IMG/VR virus record: IMGVR_UViG_3300045996_000483
Coordinates: 1 to 22,148 of that record
Reading direction: 5' to 3' (one strand)
Length of the DNA stretch: 22,148 nucleotides
DNA from: a virus
The notes beneath the pieces were generated by a model, which was given only the letters and a program-made list of their open reading frames with translations, was not told the origin of the DNA and did not search any database. Position numbers and translations under genes: made by a program. Positions within the stretch are counted from its first letter, which is position 1. Every line of letters begins with the position of its first letter. Shown here in pieces: positions 11,917 through 19,340 of the stretch.

Positions 11917-13698
11917 TCACCCTACGGGCGTATACGTGTCCCATGTAACGGTCGCGGGAATATCGTCCCAACGCGTCGAGGCGGGAATGGCGTCCCAAAT
12001 CTCACGCGGCGGCGTCGGGCCGAGACACGTCGCGTCATTCCATGTGAGCGACGGCGGAACCGTGTCCCATAGCGTCGCCGGGTTTACGTCATTCCAACGC
12101 GGCGGCGCGCTCGTGCGGCAGTAACCCGAAACCGCTAGCTCGATTTCGTGCACGCCGTAGGCGAGCCGTTCGCGCCAACCCTCGACCCAAAGGCTCGTGA
12201 CGGTCGGCGCCGTGCCAATCGTCGGGAATCCCGTCACCTGAATCAGCGAATGCATTTCGAGCCCGAGCGTTTGCGCCGTGCGGGCGGCGTCGAGCCCGTC
12301 GAGGTCGACGGGCAGGGCGGCGAGAATCCATACCGGCGACGCGTTGCGGACGAGGACGAGGTTCCCCATAGCGGCGGCGTCGGCGGCGGCGGCAAGCTCG
12401 CTCGTGAACGTGTACTCATAACGCCCATAGCGGGTGACCGACTCGACGGCGCTCGCGACGTAGCGCGGTTGTTCGCCGCCCTCCGGCGCGACGCCGTAAC
12501 CGATAGATACCTCGTTAACCAATCCCTCTAGGTTGCGCACCCATTGCGGCGACACGAGCACGTCGCACGCGTCGAGCAGTAGCGACGGCGCGATGCCGCG
12601 ACGATGCTCGGCGTCGGCGTATCGGAGCTCGCCGCCGCGTGTCTGCCACAGAATCCCGCCCGCCGATTCGGCGACGCCCGTCATTACGTCGAGGGCGTCT
12701 TGTGAGTCCACGTCACGGGCGAGGATTTGCACGGTTCCCGGGTCGAGCGAGCGCGGGTCGATTGGCTCGCCCGCGAGGTCGGCGACTCGTCCCATGCGGG
12801 CGCCGTCGAGCTCCTGCGGCCACGGCGTATCGCCGACGACGCGCCGGGCGAGGTCGGCGAGCAGGGATACCGCCATGATTTGCCCGACGCCCGCGTTAGG
12901 CGTCGCGTCGCCTGCGTCGTCCCACCCGAGCGCGATATCGGTTACGCGACCCGTGAACCGCGTAAACGCGCCGTCGGGCGTCGTCGTGGTGATTACGACG
13001 ACGGCGCCGATATCGACGAGCTCGGGCAACGGCTCGTCGGGCCCGACCGTGAAATCAATTGTGGCGGCGCTCGCGCTCGGTTGTCCCGACGCGCTATCGC
13101 GACCGTGCACGATAGATACCTCGTCGATCAAACACGACAGGTCGGCGCTCGTGCCCGTCGAGCGGTAGTGAACCTCTAATGAGTGAATCGCCGCCGTGAA
13201 CGTCACGCCCGGGATAGCGGGATAGGGCGTGACGGTCGCCGCGATTCCTAGATAGACGTACTCGGGCCCGGGCGGCGCGGTTTGCGGCAACAGAACCTCG
13301 AAAGCGGTATTACCCGGCGCGACCGTCACGGCGCCCCACGCCTGTACCGCGTCGGCGGGTCGCCAAAAGGGCCCGAGCGCCGCCGCCTCGCGCGTCTTGC
13401 CAAAGTAGAGGTTTAGAAACACGTTCGCCGCGTGCGACACGGTGACGCTAATTCGGGCCCGATACGTCGCGACGTTCGCCGGGCGGTCGATTGTCGCCGC
13501 CGTCGTGCGGATGAGCGCCGACCCGTCGCCGGTCGACGTGAGGGTCGCCGACTGCGACCCCCATACCCACGGGTCGTCGAACGGGCCCGGTTGCCACCCG
13601 TCGAGGTTCGTATCGAAGTAGCTATTTGTGAACAGGGGCGCGCCCCAACCCGCCGCGTTGCGGTCGGCGTAGGCGACGACGGAATGTGTACCGATCAT
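11917..13698 (-). CDS. Large minor tail protein
   Basis: 593 residues from ATG at 13698, overlapping the tape measure stop (ATGA). Residues about 20-205 form a carbohydrate-binding-like beta sandwich (FTNSYFDTNLDGW ... SLEVHYRSTG), typical of actinophage distal tail proteins. The middle region (VDIGAVVVITTTTPDGAFTR, FTGRVTDIALGWDD) resembles the baseplate-hub part of Dit/Tal-like proteins. The last 64 residues carry a repeated W-x-D/N motif (RWNDVNPATLWD, SLTWND, EIWDAIPASTRWDDIPATV). It likely forms the distal tail or hub that contacts the cell wall. The exact place in the tail tip is inferred. Confidence 0.85.
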   Translation of the reverse strand: MIGTHSVVAYADRNAAGWGAPLFTNSYFDTNLDGWQPGPFDDPWVWGSQSATLTSTGDGSALIRTTAATIDRPANVATYRARISVTVSHAANVFLNLYFGKTREAAALGPFWRPADAVQAWGAVTVAPGNTAFEVLLPQTAPPGPEYVYLGIAATVTPYPAIPGVTFTAAIHSLEVHYRSTGTSADLSCLIDEVSIVHGRDSASGQPSASAATIDFTVGPDEPLPELVDIGAVVVITTTTPDGAFTRFTGRVTDIALGWDDAGDATPNAGVGQIMAVSLLADLARRVVGDTPWPQELDGARMGRVADLAGEPIDPRSLDPGTVQILARDVDSQDALDVMTGVAESAGGILWQTRGGELRYADAEHRRGIAPSLLLDACDVLVSPQWVRNLEGLVNEVSIGYGVAPEGGEQPRYVASAVESVTRYGRYEYTFTSELAAAADAAAMGNLVLVRNASPVWILAALPVDLDGLDAARTAQTLGLEMHSLIQVTGFPTIGTAPTVTSLWVEGWRERLAYGVHEIELAVSGYCRTSAPPRWNDVNPATLWDTVPPSLTWNDATCLGPTPPREIWDAIPASTRWDDIPATVTWDTYTPVG

Positions 13699-15374
13699 GC
13701 GAGCCCGACCCGCCTGTCGTGCCCGGCGAGGATGCGGCGAATCTGCCGCGCGGTCGCCTCGGGGTCGATAGCGCCGTTTACGACGATGCTGTATGTCGGC
13801 GAGCTCGACGAGGCGGTCGCTCGGGGCGACGCGACGGCGGGCGAGGCGTACGTCGCGGTCGCGACGGTCGCGGGCGGCGGCGGCGCCATGAAAGGCCCGG
13901 GAAGATTGATCGACGGAACCTTGATACGGCCTAGCCAACCAATCAGGTTTTGCACGGCGTCGACGACGCGACCGATAGCGCCCGCCAACGTGTCGAATGC
14001 CGACGCGAAAACGCCCGGGATACTGATACGCCCGATAGCGCCGATAAGGTCGCCGACCTTATTCCACGCGCCCTCGACGGCGGTTTTGATTGTGCTAAAC
14101 GCGGTCGCGATAAAACCCGGCACGGTGATATTGCCGATTTTGGTAATGAGGTTCCCGACCCAATTCCACGCCGACTCGACGGCGGAACGGATTAGGTTAA
14201 ACCCTTCCTTGATTAGGCCGGGCACCGAAATGCTCGTGATTTTGTTGATAAGCCTGCCGACCCAATCCCACGCGTTTTCGACGGCGTTACGGATTGTGTC
14301 GAATGCCGCCTTGATAATCCCGGGCACGCTGATATTGCCGATACGGGTAATCAGGCGACCGACCGTGTCGATTACCGCGTCGATAGCTGCCTTTACGCCA
14401 TTCCAAACGCCGGTAACGATTCCGCGGAATGTCTCCGACTTTTTCCATAGCAATACGACGGCGCCGACCACGAGGACGACGGCGGCGATTACCAAAAGAA
14501 TCGGCAACAAGGCGGCGCCCCACGACGCCGCCGACACGATACCGGCGATAGTCGTGACCGTCGTGTAAATGGTGAGCGCGGCATTAGCAACGAGAATAGC
14601 GGCGGCGATAGCGGCAATCGCGCCCGCGATTACCAGAAATAGGGTCGTGTTTTCGCCAATCCATTTCGCTACGTCGACAAACAGCTCGGCCATTGTGGTT
14701 AGCACGGGGATTAGCGCCGTCCCGGCTTCTTCCTGTGCCTCGCTCATGGAATTTTGGAAGATTTCCATTTTGCCCGCCGCCGTGTCGGCGCTCGCCGCCA
14801 TAGCGCCGCCGGTTTGCTCGGAGAGCTCGCCCATAATCTTTTTCATGTTCCCCGACTCGATAGCGGCGTCGGAGAGCGTCGGTACCAATCGCTTTAGGGC
14901 GCCCGCGTTGCCGCCGTACGCCTTAGCCATTCCCTCGGTAACGGAGCCCAAATCCTTACCGGTCGCGGCGGACACATCCATAGCGACTTCCATCGCTTCC
15001 TGTGCCTTAGCGGCGTCGCCGGTCGCCCTCAATAGGTTTCCCATTGCGGGTCGCAATTGGTCGTCGGCGACGCCCGTCGCAAGCGTCATTTTGGAAATGT
15101 AATCTTCCATGCTCGCGACTTGCGCGTCGCTCGCGCCGGTCGTGTTTTTCATCGTCGAGGCGAGAATCGCTTGCGCCTGCTCGTCCTCTGCCGCCGCCTT
15201 AGCGGCGCTTACGGCGGCGGCGCCGACGGCGGCGAGCGCGACGGCGGCGGGCGCGGCGGCGGATCGGATACCGGCGCCCATTTTGCTTGTCTTAGTCGCT
15301 ACGTCGTCGACGCCCGACTGTGCATCCTTGGTATCGGCGACGATTTTAACGATGAGCTCGGCGACGTTCGCCAC
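13695..15374 (-). CDS. Tape measure protein
   Basis: 559 residues from a GTG start with GAGGA close in front. Residues 33-215 are Ala-rich helices with the TMP-type core (ASTMKNTTGASDAQVASMED, LGSVTEGMAKAYGGNAGALK). Residues about 243-310 hold hydrophobic spans (LFLVIAGAIAAIAAAILVA, LLPILLVIAAVVLVVGAVVL). Residues 348-483 hold four 34-residue repeats. It sets tail length and is ejected ahead of the DNA; at about 1.5 angstrom per residue the tail would be roughly 80-85 nm. It follows the frameshifted chaperone gene, as in most siphophages, and overlaps the minor tail gene (ATGA). Confidence 0.93.
   Translation of the reverse strand: MANVAELIVKIVADTKDAQSGVDDVATKTSKMGAGIRSAAAPAAVALAAVGAAAVSAAKAAAEDEQAQAILASTMKNTTGASDAQVASMEDYISKMTLATGVADDQLRPAMGNLLRATGDAAKAQEAMEVAMDVSAATGKDLGSVTEGMAKAYGGNAGALKRLVPTLSDAAIESGNMKKIMGELSEQTGGAMAASADTAAGKMEIFQNSMSEAQEEAGTALIPVLTTMAELFVDVAKWIGENTTLFLVIAGAIAAIAAAILVANAALTIYTTVTTIAGIVSAASWGAALLPILLVIAAVVLVVGAVVLLWKKSETFRGIVTGVWNGVKAAIDAVIDTVGRLITRIGNISVPGIIKAAFDTIRNAVENAWDWVGRLINKITSISVPGLIKEGFNLIRSAVESAWNWVGNLITKIGNITVPGFIATAFSTIKTAVEGAWNKVGDLIGAIGRISIPGVFASAFDTLAGAIGRVVDAVQNLIGWLGRIKVPSINLPGPFMAPPPPATVATATYASPAVASPRATASSSSPTYSIVVNGAIDPEATARQIRRILAGHDRRVGLA
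13926..14333 (-). repeat. Four 102-bp repeats inside the tape measure gene
   Basis: The four units encode residues 348-381, 382-415, 416-449 and 450-483. Each is exactly 34 residues and starts I-x-[VI]-PG (ISVPGIIKAAFDTIRNAVEN, ISVPGLIKEGFNLIRSAVES, ITVPGFIATAFSTIKTAVEG, ISIPGVFASAFDTLAGAIGR). A partial unit precedes them and IKVPS follows. The DNA copies have drifted, so this is an old duplication kept for structure. Confidence 0.9.
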
Positions 15375-15384
15375 GGTTCCTCGC

Positions 15385-15839
15385 CTACTTTCGTGCGGAT
15401 GCCTTGCGGATTTTGTCGGCGTTTATTTCGAGCACGTCGAGCGCCGTAGCGATTACCTCGTCGGTTTCGTCGTACCAATCGCGGGGCGCCGTTTGGGTCG
15501 CGACCGCTAGCTCGACGATGAGCCGTAGTCGGTCACCACGGCGAAAGGGCGACCGCCCTCGTCGTCGTCCTTATTCCTGTCGACGGTCGCGACCTCGATT
15601 GTTTCGGCCTCCCATTGCTCCCACCGATAGGTCGATTCGATAGCGCCGGTACGCCGTGCCGCCGCCCACGCGAGGAACGTCAACCACGTCATAGGCGCCT
15701 CGTCGAATTTGGGCCAACGATGCTTTACCCGCGTCTTTTCCCACAGGATCAAATCGCGGTTGTCGGTCTGTACCTCTAGCGGCTCGTGACCGTCGCGGGT
15801 AACGGTCACGCGCGGACTGTTAAGCCTCGTGTCGCCCAT
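15385..15839 (-). CDS. Tail assembly chaperone, frameshifted gpGT-type product
   Basis: The zero-frame product ends at 15507 (110 residues). A canonical slippery heptamer C CCT TTC lies at 15549-15543. A -1 shift there joins residue 99 to a second frame that runs to a stop at 15385, adding 52 residues: RRGDRLRLIVELAVATQTAP, then WYDETDEVIATALDVLE. This matches the conserved second half of lambda gpT-like chaperones. The full product would be 151 residues. The pair scaffolds the tape measure protein and tail tube during assembly. The position before the tape measure gene, the slippery site and the homologous frame together make programmed frameshifting convincing. Confidence 0.88.
15507..15839 (-). 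CDS. Tail assembly chaperone, short gpG-type product
   Basis: 110 residues. TWLTFLAWAAARRTGAIEST and YRWEQWEAETIEVATVDR give a helical core with a charged linker, as in gpG-like chaperones. The last eleven residues (FAVVTDYGSSSS region) lie beyond the slip site and are made only without shifting. It starts three bases after the gp10-like stop, with TTAGGA as ribosome site. It would be the abundant form, with the frameshifted form in minority. Confidence 0.85.
   Translation of the reverse strand: MGDTRLNSPRVTVTRDGHEPLEVQTDNRDLILWEKTRVKHRWPKFDEAPMTWLTFLAWAAARRTGAIESTYRWEQWEAETIEVATVDRNKDDDEGGRPFAVVTDYGSSSS
15543..15549 (-). promoter_or_regulatory. Programmed -1 ribosomal frameshift site (CCCTTTC)
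   Basis: On the minus strand the zero frame reads CGC CCT TTC. Slipping back one base lets both tRNAs re-pair (CCC and TTT), as required for an X XXY YYZ site. Downstream the -1 frame stays open for 52 codons with chaperone-like sequence. Confidence 0.85.
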
Positions 15840-15841
15840 TC

Positions 15842-16213
15842 CTAAGCGCCCTTCACTCTCGCGAGCGCCCGGTCGGCGTCCGCTCGGAAATAACCGGTAA
15901 TGACCGTGTCGGAGTAGTCGAGCGCCGGGCGTAAGTACGGGTGCGCGGGCGTGTGCGTCGAGCCAAATTCCTGTACGGCGGCGTACACGCCGACAGAGGG
16001 CCCGACGGATACCTCGACGCCCGAGCGTGTCGCCTTAATCGAGCGCTGTAGGGCGCCCGTCGCGTACGGGGCGCCCGAGCGGGCCCGTTGCTCGACGAGG
16101 CGCCCCGACGCGTCGAGGGCCGTCGACGGGTCGGCGAGCTCGTCGGCGGCGCGCGCGAGCGACCGGGCGAGCGCTTCGTCGCCCTCGACCTCGACGCGCG
16201 CCTTATCCGTCAC
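15842..16213 (-). CDS. HK97 gp10-like neck/tail completion protein
   Basis: 123 residues, start overlapping the tail tube stop (ATGA). The C-terminal motif AVQEFGSTHTPAHPYLRPAL is characteristic of the HK97 gp10-like family, and GAPYATGALQRSIKA matches its central strand. Members join head and tail. It lies after the tail tube gene, whereas in most HK97-like phages it precedes the tail terminator and tube. This order change is worth noting and does not affect the family call. Confidence 0.8.
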   Translation of the reverse strand: MTDKARVEVEGDEALARSLARAADELADPSTALDASGRLVEQRARSGAPYATGALQRSIKATRSGVEVSVGPSVGVYAAVQEFGSTHTPAHPYLRPALDYSDTVITGYFRADADRALARVKGA

Positions 16214-16692
16214 GCGACCTCGTCCTCGTCCTGTCGTGAGTCTGATTCCGCCGACAGGACGACGCCGCCGCCGAACGTGTAAACGGGTACGCCCACGACG
16301 GTAAACGTGAAATCGCTTGTCATGGTTTCGCCGGTCGTGTCGCCGCCGAAATCGAGCGGGTCGACAATCAGCTTTCCTGTCGCCGCCGTGCCCGCGTCGG
16401 TATTGGGCGTGAACGAAAAATCGAATTCCTGCCCGGGCGACGCCTGCGACAGAGCGAAGAAACCGGCGGGGTCGCCGATATCGGTATCCATATTCCCCGA
16501 AAGCTCGTACGTGTACGTCGGCTTAGGAACCTTGACCGTGCCGCATAGCTTTGTCTCCGAATCGCCTTGGTCCTTGCTCGCGGCAATCACGGCGTTATTC
16601 ACGAGACACGACACGTCGATAGGTGTCGCGGTCGCGCCGATAGTGAGCTCGCCCGCGCCGAGCGGGAATGTCTCGCCGACCATAGTCGTCAT
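16210..16692 (-). CDS. Major tail tube protein
   Basis: 160 residues of beta-rich sequence (TIGATATPIDVSCLVNNAVI, then TYTYELSGNMDTDIGDPAGF, DFTFTVVGVPVYTFGGGVVL), typical of the tube fold in siphophages. It precedes the chaperone gene by one gene and follows the terminator-like protein. The C-terminus is a short acidic tail (ESDSRQDEDEVA). It polymerises into the tail tube around the tape measure protein. Confidence 0.85.
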   Translation of the reverse strand: MTTMVGETFPLGAGELTIGATATPIDVSCLVNNAVIAASKDQGDSETKLCGTVKVPKPTYTYELSGNMDTDIGDPAGFFALSQASPGQEFDFSFTPNTDAGTAATGKLIVDPLDFGGDTTGETMTSDFTFTVVGVPVYTFGGGVVLSAESDSRQDEDEVA

Positions 16693-16701
16693 GTGCGTTT
16701 C

Positions 16702-17076
16702 CTATTCTGTGTCGACGCGTAGGCGTAAACCCGGCATCGTCTGGCGGTCGTTAAAGGTGATTTGAGCGGGCTCGGCGAACGTCACGCGCGCGACCTTAAA
16801 CAGGGCAAACGCGACCACGTCGCGGTAGCTATCGCCCTCGTCGACGGTTTGCTCGGCGTACGACGCGGGAAGCGTCACGAGGATTTCGTACGTGTCGCGC
16901 CCGAGCGTGTCGAGCTTGTTGGCGTAGGTGGTTTGCACCCATTTGGGCCACGCGGCGCCCGCCGTAGCTTGCGCGGGCGCCGTCCTGTACGCCTCTAGGC
17001 CGTCGACTGTGTCGAGGGCGGCGACTAGTTCCTCGCGCGCCGTGCGCGGTCGCGTGGCGGGCGTTGCGAGGCTCAT
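16702..17076 (-). CDS. Tail terminator-like protein
   Basis: 124 residues, start overlapping the connector stop (ATGA). Sequence such as RTAREELVAALDTVDGLEAY and DTYEILVTLPASYAEQTVDE matches the alpha/beta layout of gpU/tail terminator-like proteins, which cap the tube and set its final length. It sits between the connector and the tube, the usual place. Specific residues cannot prove it, so the call rests on fold pattern and position. Confidence 0.65.
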   Translation of the reverse strand: MSLATPATRPRTAREELVAALDTVDGLEAYRTAPAQATAGAAWPKWVQTTYANKLDTLGRDTYEILVTLPASYAEQTVDEGDSYRDVVAFALFKVARVTFAEPAQITFNDRQTMPGLRLRVDTE

Positions 17077-17390
17077 CCGAGTACCGGCGTTCGATAGGCG
17101 CGCTCGTGCTGTTCCACGAGCGCGTCATAGGCGGCGAGGCTCGACGGGCCATATTCGGCGCCGTCGAGTCCCACCATTCCGAGCGGAAGATTTCGCGCGG
17201 CGACCTCCCTTTGCACCCGACGCAATAACGCTTGATCGAGTGCCGCCACGCCCTCGGGGTCGGTCGGGACTGTGCAGCGTGCGGATTGGTCGGCGCGGGC
17301 GGCGTCGAGCATCCGCGTTAGGTCGGCGTCGGTTAGCAGGGTCGCGGGTACCTGTAGGTACCCGCGAACCGTTGCTAGGTCGAGCGCCAT
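17073..17390 (-). CDS. Head-tail connector protein
   Basis: 105 residues from ATG at 17390, overlapping the capsid stop as TAATG. The pattern ATVRGYLQVPATLLTDADLT, RMLDAARADQSARC, then helices with ALLRRVQREVAARNLP, is that of gp6-like head-tail connectors, which form a ring under the portal. It directly follows the capsid gene as usual. No separate head-closure (stopper) gene was recognised next to it; the terminator-like or gp10-like protein may do that work. Confidence 0.75.
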   Translation of the reverse strand: MALDLATVRGYLQVPATLLTDADLTRMLDAARADQSARCTVPTDPEGVAALDQALLRRVQREVAARNLPLGMVGLDGAEYGPSSLAAYDALVEQHERAYRTPVLG

Positions 17391-18625
17391 TAGGACCGAC
17401 GCCCTCCACCCGACGAGCTCGACGAGCTCGACACGACCGGCGCGGGAACCGTGAACTTTGTGTAGGCGGTCGGCATGACATTCAGGAACGCGCCGAAACC
17501 GGCGTAACCGACGAGCTGCCCGAGCACGTCGGGTTCTCCGACCTGCATAAGCCCGTCTACGTCCTCGTACCATTCCGCGTACCGCGAGGGCCCCTGAATC
17601 ATCGTCGACGCGGGGAAATTCTTGTCGACGACGAGCTTAAAGCCCATAGGCGACCCGCTCATCCCGCCCGGCGACATTCCCGGGAACAGGGCATTTCCCT
17701 GCGTCGTGGTGACGCCGCCGAGTCGACCCCAAACGTCCGGCGACACCCAAAGCGTGTCGGGCAGGGCGTTCACGGCGCCGAGCGACGTTGCCGCCGCGCC
17801 GTAAATCGCGGCGTAGATTCCCGCCGCGTCCCACGTCGCAATAGGCGCCGTCTGTACGACGCTCGCGGCGAAATCTTCGCACGCCTCGTTATCGGTGGCG
17901 TTCGCGTAGACGTTCGCGAAATCCTCGAAAACGATTTGGAGGATTCCCGGCGAGGTCCACTTAATATCCTGCCGCGAAATATTCAGGTGACCGGCGAACG
18001 TGTCCGCCACGACGGGAAGCTTCCCGATAAGCATTTTCTGCGACGCGGTTAGATCCTTTTCCGCGACCTGCTTATCAATAGCGACGTGCTGCGTTACGAC
18101 CGGGCGGTCGAATTGCCCGGCAGGCAACGGCTTACGCGTAATGGAATTGATAAAGGGTCGCGCCGCGTCGATATTCGACAGGACGGGCCCGAGCACGGGA
18201 CGAGGCACGATGCCCGGGTTGTCGGCTAGCTTCTGGTGCTCGGTCGCCCGGTCGAGCTTGGCGATAGCGTCGGGGTCGCGCATCGTCATAGCGCGGTGAA
18301 CCGTAATCGCGTAGTCGCCGACGGTCGGGAATTCCCGCGCAATGTCGTACGGCTCGGTTACCTCGACGGTCGAGGTACGGGTCGCGGCGGGCGACGCGGG
18401 CACGGCGCGCCGAACCTCGGCGACCTTGCTTGCCTGCGTTTCGAGCCCTGCATAGTGCTCGATTGCCTTCGCGAGCTCGTCAAGGCGACCCTTATCGCGG
18501 TCGACCTGCTTTGCCTCGTCGTCGTTTACGTCGCGCTTTTCCTCGGCGGCGCGGTTAACGAGCGCCTCGATTCCGTCGCGGATTTCGTCGTACTGCTGAT
18601 TGAGTCTGTCGAGATATGCACCCAT
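17390..18625 (-). CDS. Major capsid protein, HK97 fold, with N-terminal scaffold domain
   Basis: 411 residues. Residues 1-75 are a coiled coil (DEIRDGIEALVNRAAEEKRD, KGRLDELAKAIEHYAGLETQ), the delta-type scaffold removed by the prohead protease. The capsid core starts near 90 (TVEVTEPYDIAREFPTVGDY), and the later part has MSGSPMGFKLVVDKNFPAST and a final strand YAGFGAFLNVMPTAYTKFTV. A serine run ends the protein. It assembles the icosahedral shell with the portal and protease encoded just upstream. The start is set by the coiled coil. Cleavage probably falls near AVPASPA but cannot be fixed. Confidence 0.92.
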   Translation of the reverse strand: MGAYLDRLNQQYDEIRDGIEALVNRAAEEKRDVNDDEAKQVDRDKGRLDELAKAIEHYAGLETQASKVAEVRRAVPASPAATRTSTVEVTEPYDIAREFPTVGDYAITVHRAMTMRDPDAIAKLDRATEHQKLADNPGIVPRPVLGPVLSNIDAARPFINSITRKPLPAGQFDRPVVTQHVAIDKQVAEKDLTASQKMLIGKLPVVADTFAGHLNISRQDIKWTSPGILQIVFEDFANVYANATDNEACEDFAASVVQTAPIATWDAAGIYAAIYGAAATSLGAVNALPDTLWVSPDVWGRLGGVTTTQGNALFPGMSPGGMSGSPMGFKLVVDKNFPASTMIQGPSRYAEWYEDVDGLMQVGEPDVLGQLVGYAGFGAFLNVMPTAYTKFTVPAPVVSSSSSSSGGGRRS

Positions 18626-18657
18626 GACGGGCCACCTATTCGGGAGTCGTGAAATTC

Positions 18658-18747
18658 TCGACCGGGTGGCGGCTTAGCTCGTCTGTCGACCGGGTGGCGG
18701 TTTATTTCGACCGGGTGGCGGTTCGTCGACGGCGCCGGGTGGCGGTT
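18658..18747. repeat. Four copies of a CCGGGTGGCGG repeat between protease and capsid genes
   Basis: The core CCGGGTGGCGG lies at 18662-18672, 18690-18700, 18711-18721 and 18735-18745; the first three share TCGACCGGGTGGCGG. Spacings are 28, 21 and 24 bp. The array fills most of the 136-bp gap between protease and capsid genes, the largest gap in the late operon. Even spacing outside coding sequence suggests protein binding or RNA-processing signals rather than chance. It could tune the high capsid expression. Confidence 0.85.
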
Positions 18748-18761
18748 CTCCGATATCGAAT

Positions 18762-19340
18762 CTAATCGCGCTTTCGCAGACTGTCGAGGTATCCGCGCAA
18801 TTCGTCGAGCTTTGGCGTACCGCTCGGCGCGATAATGAGCTCGTGGTCGCGCGCGACGGTCACGCCCGCGCCCGCATATTGCGGCGTCGCGGTCGCGGCG
18901 ACGTGCGACAACCCGCATACCTCGCGCACGGTCACGGCGCGCCCGGCGTAATCGACGTTGGCGCGCGAGCGGTAAACGCGGCTCGATACCGACCAACCGC
19001 GAAGCTCGCCCGCGCGAGCTTCCTCGGCGAGCGGGTGCGAGCGGTCGAGGCGAAAGGCGCACACGAGCCCTGCCCTTTCCTCGCGGATACCGACGCAACG
19101 GCCTAGGTATCGGTCGCCGTCGTCGCCGTGGTGACCGACCATAAGATTTACCCACCGCCCGCCCTTTGTGGCGTCGCGGGAATAGGCGCCGTGCGTAAAG
19201 GCTTCCCAATACGTCGTGCGCCCGCCGTCGTCGCTTACCTGCTGTGGCACGTCGTACGGAACCGCCAAGCCCTCGACGGTCCACCCGTCGCCGGTCGCCT
19301 CTAGCGGCGCGGCGGATCGGTCGATAATTAGCTCGCTCAT
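18762..19340 (-). CDS. HK97-type prohead protease
   Basis: 192 residues from ATG at 19340, overlapping the portal stop as TAATG; the longer frame above it lies in the portal gene and is a shadow. The family pattern is clear: GWTVEGLAVPYD, FTHGAYSRDAT, NLMVGHHGD with candidate catalytic H70, LRGWSVSSRVY with S117, and REVCGLSHVA with E140 near the third catalytic position. The enzyme trims the scaffold from the capsid precursor. It sits between portal and capsid as in HK97. Confidence 0.9.
   Translation of the reverse strand: MSELIIDRSAAPLEATGDGWTVEGLAVPYDVPQQVSDDGGRTTYWEAFTHGAYSRDATKGGRWVNLMVGHHGDDGDRYLGRCVGIREERAGLVCAFRLDRSHPLAEEARAGELRGWSVSSRVYRSRANVDYAGRAVTVREVCGLSHVAATATPQYAGAGVTVARDHELIIAPSGTPKLDELRGYLDSLRKRD

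Noticed and set aside
13432-14568. Plus-strand 378-residue ORF
   Set aside because: It is antisense to the minor tail and tape measure genes and has no recognisable domain.
18526-19284. Minus-strand 252-residue ORF with NRHPV repeats
   Set aside because: It overlaps protease and capsid genes in another frame, and the peptide repeats come from the DNA repeat array.
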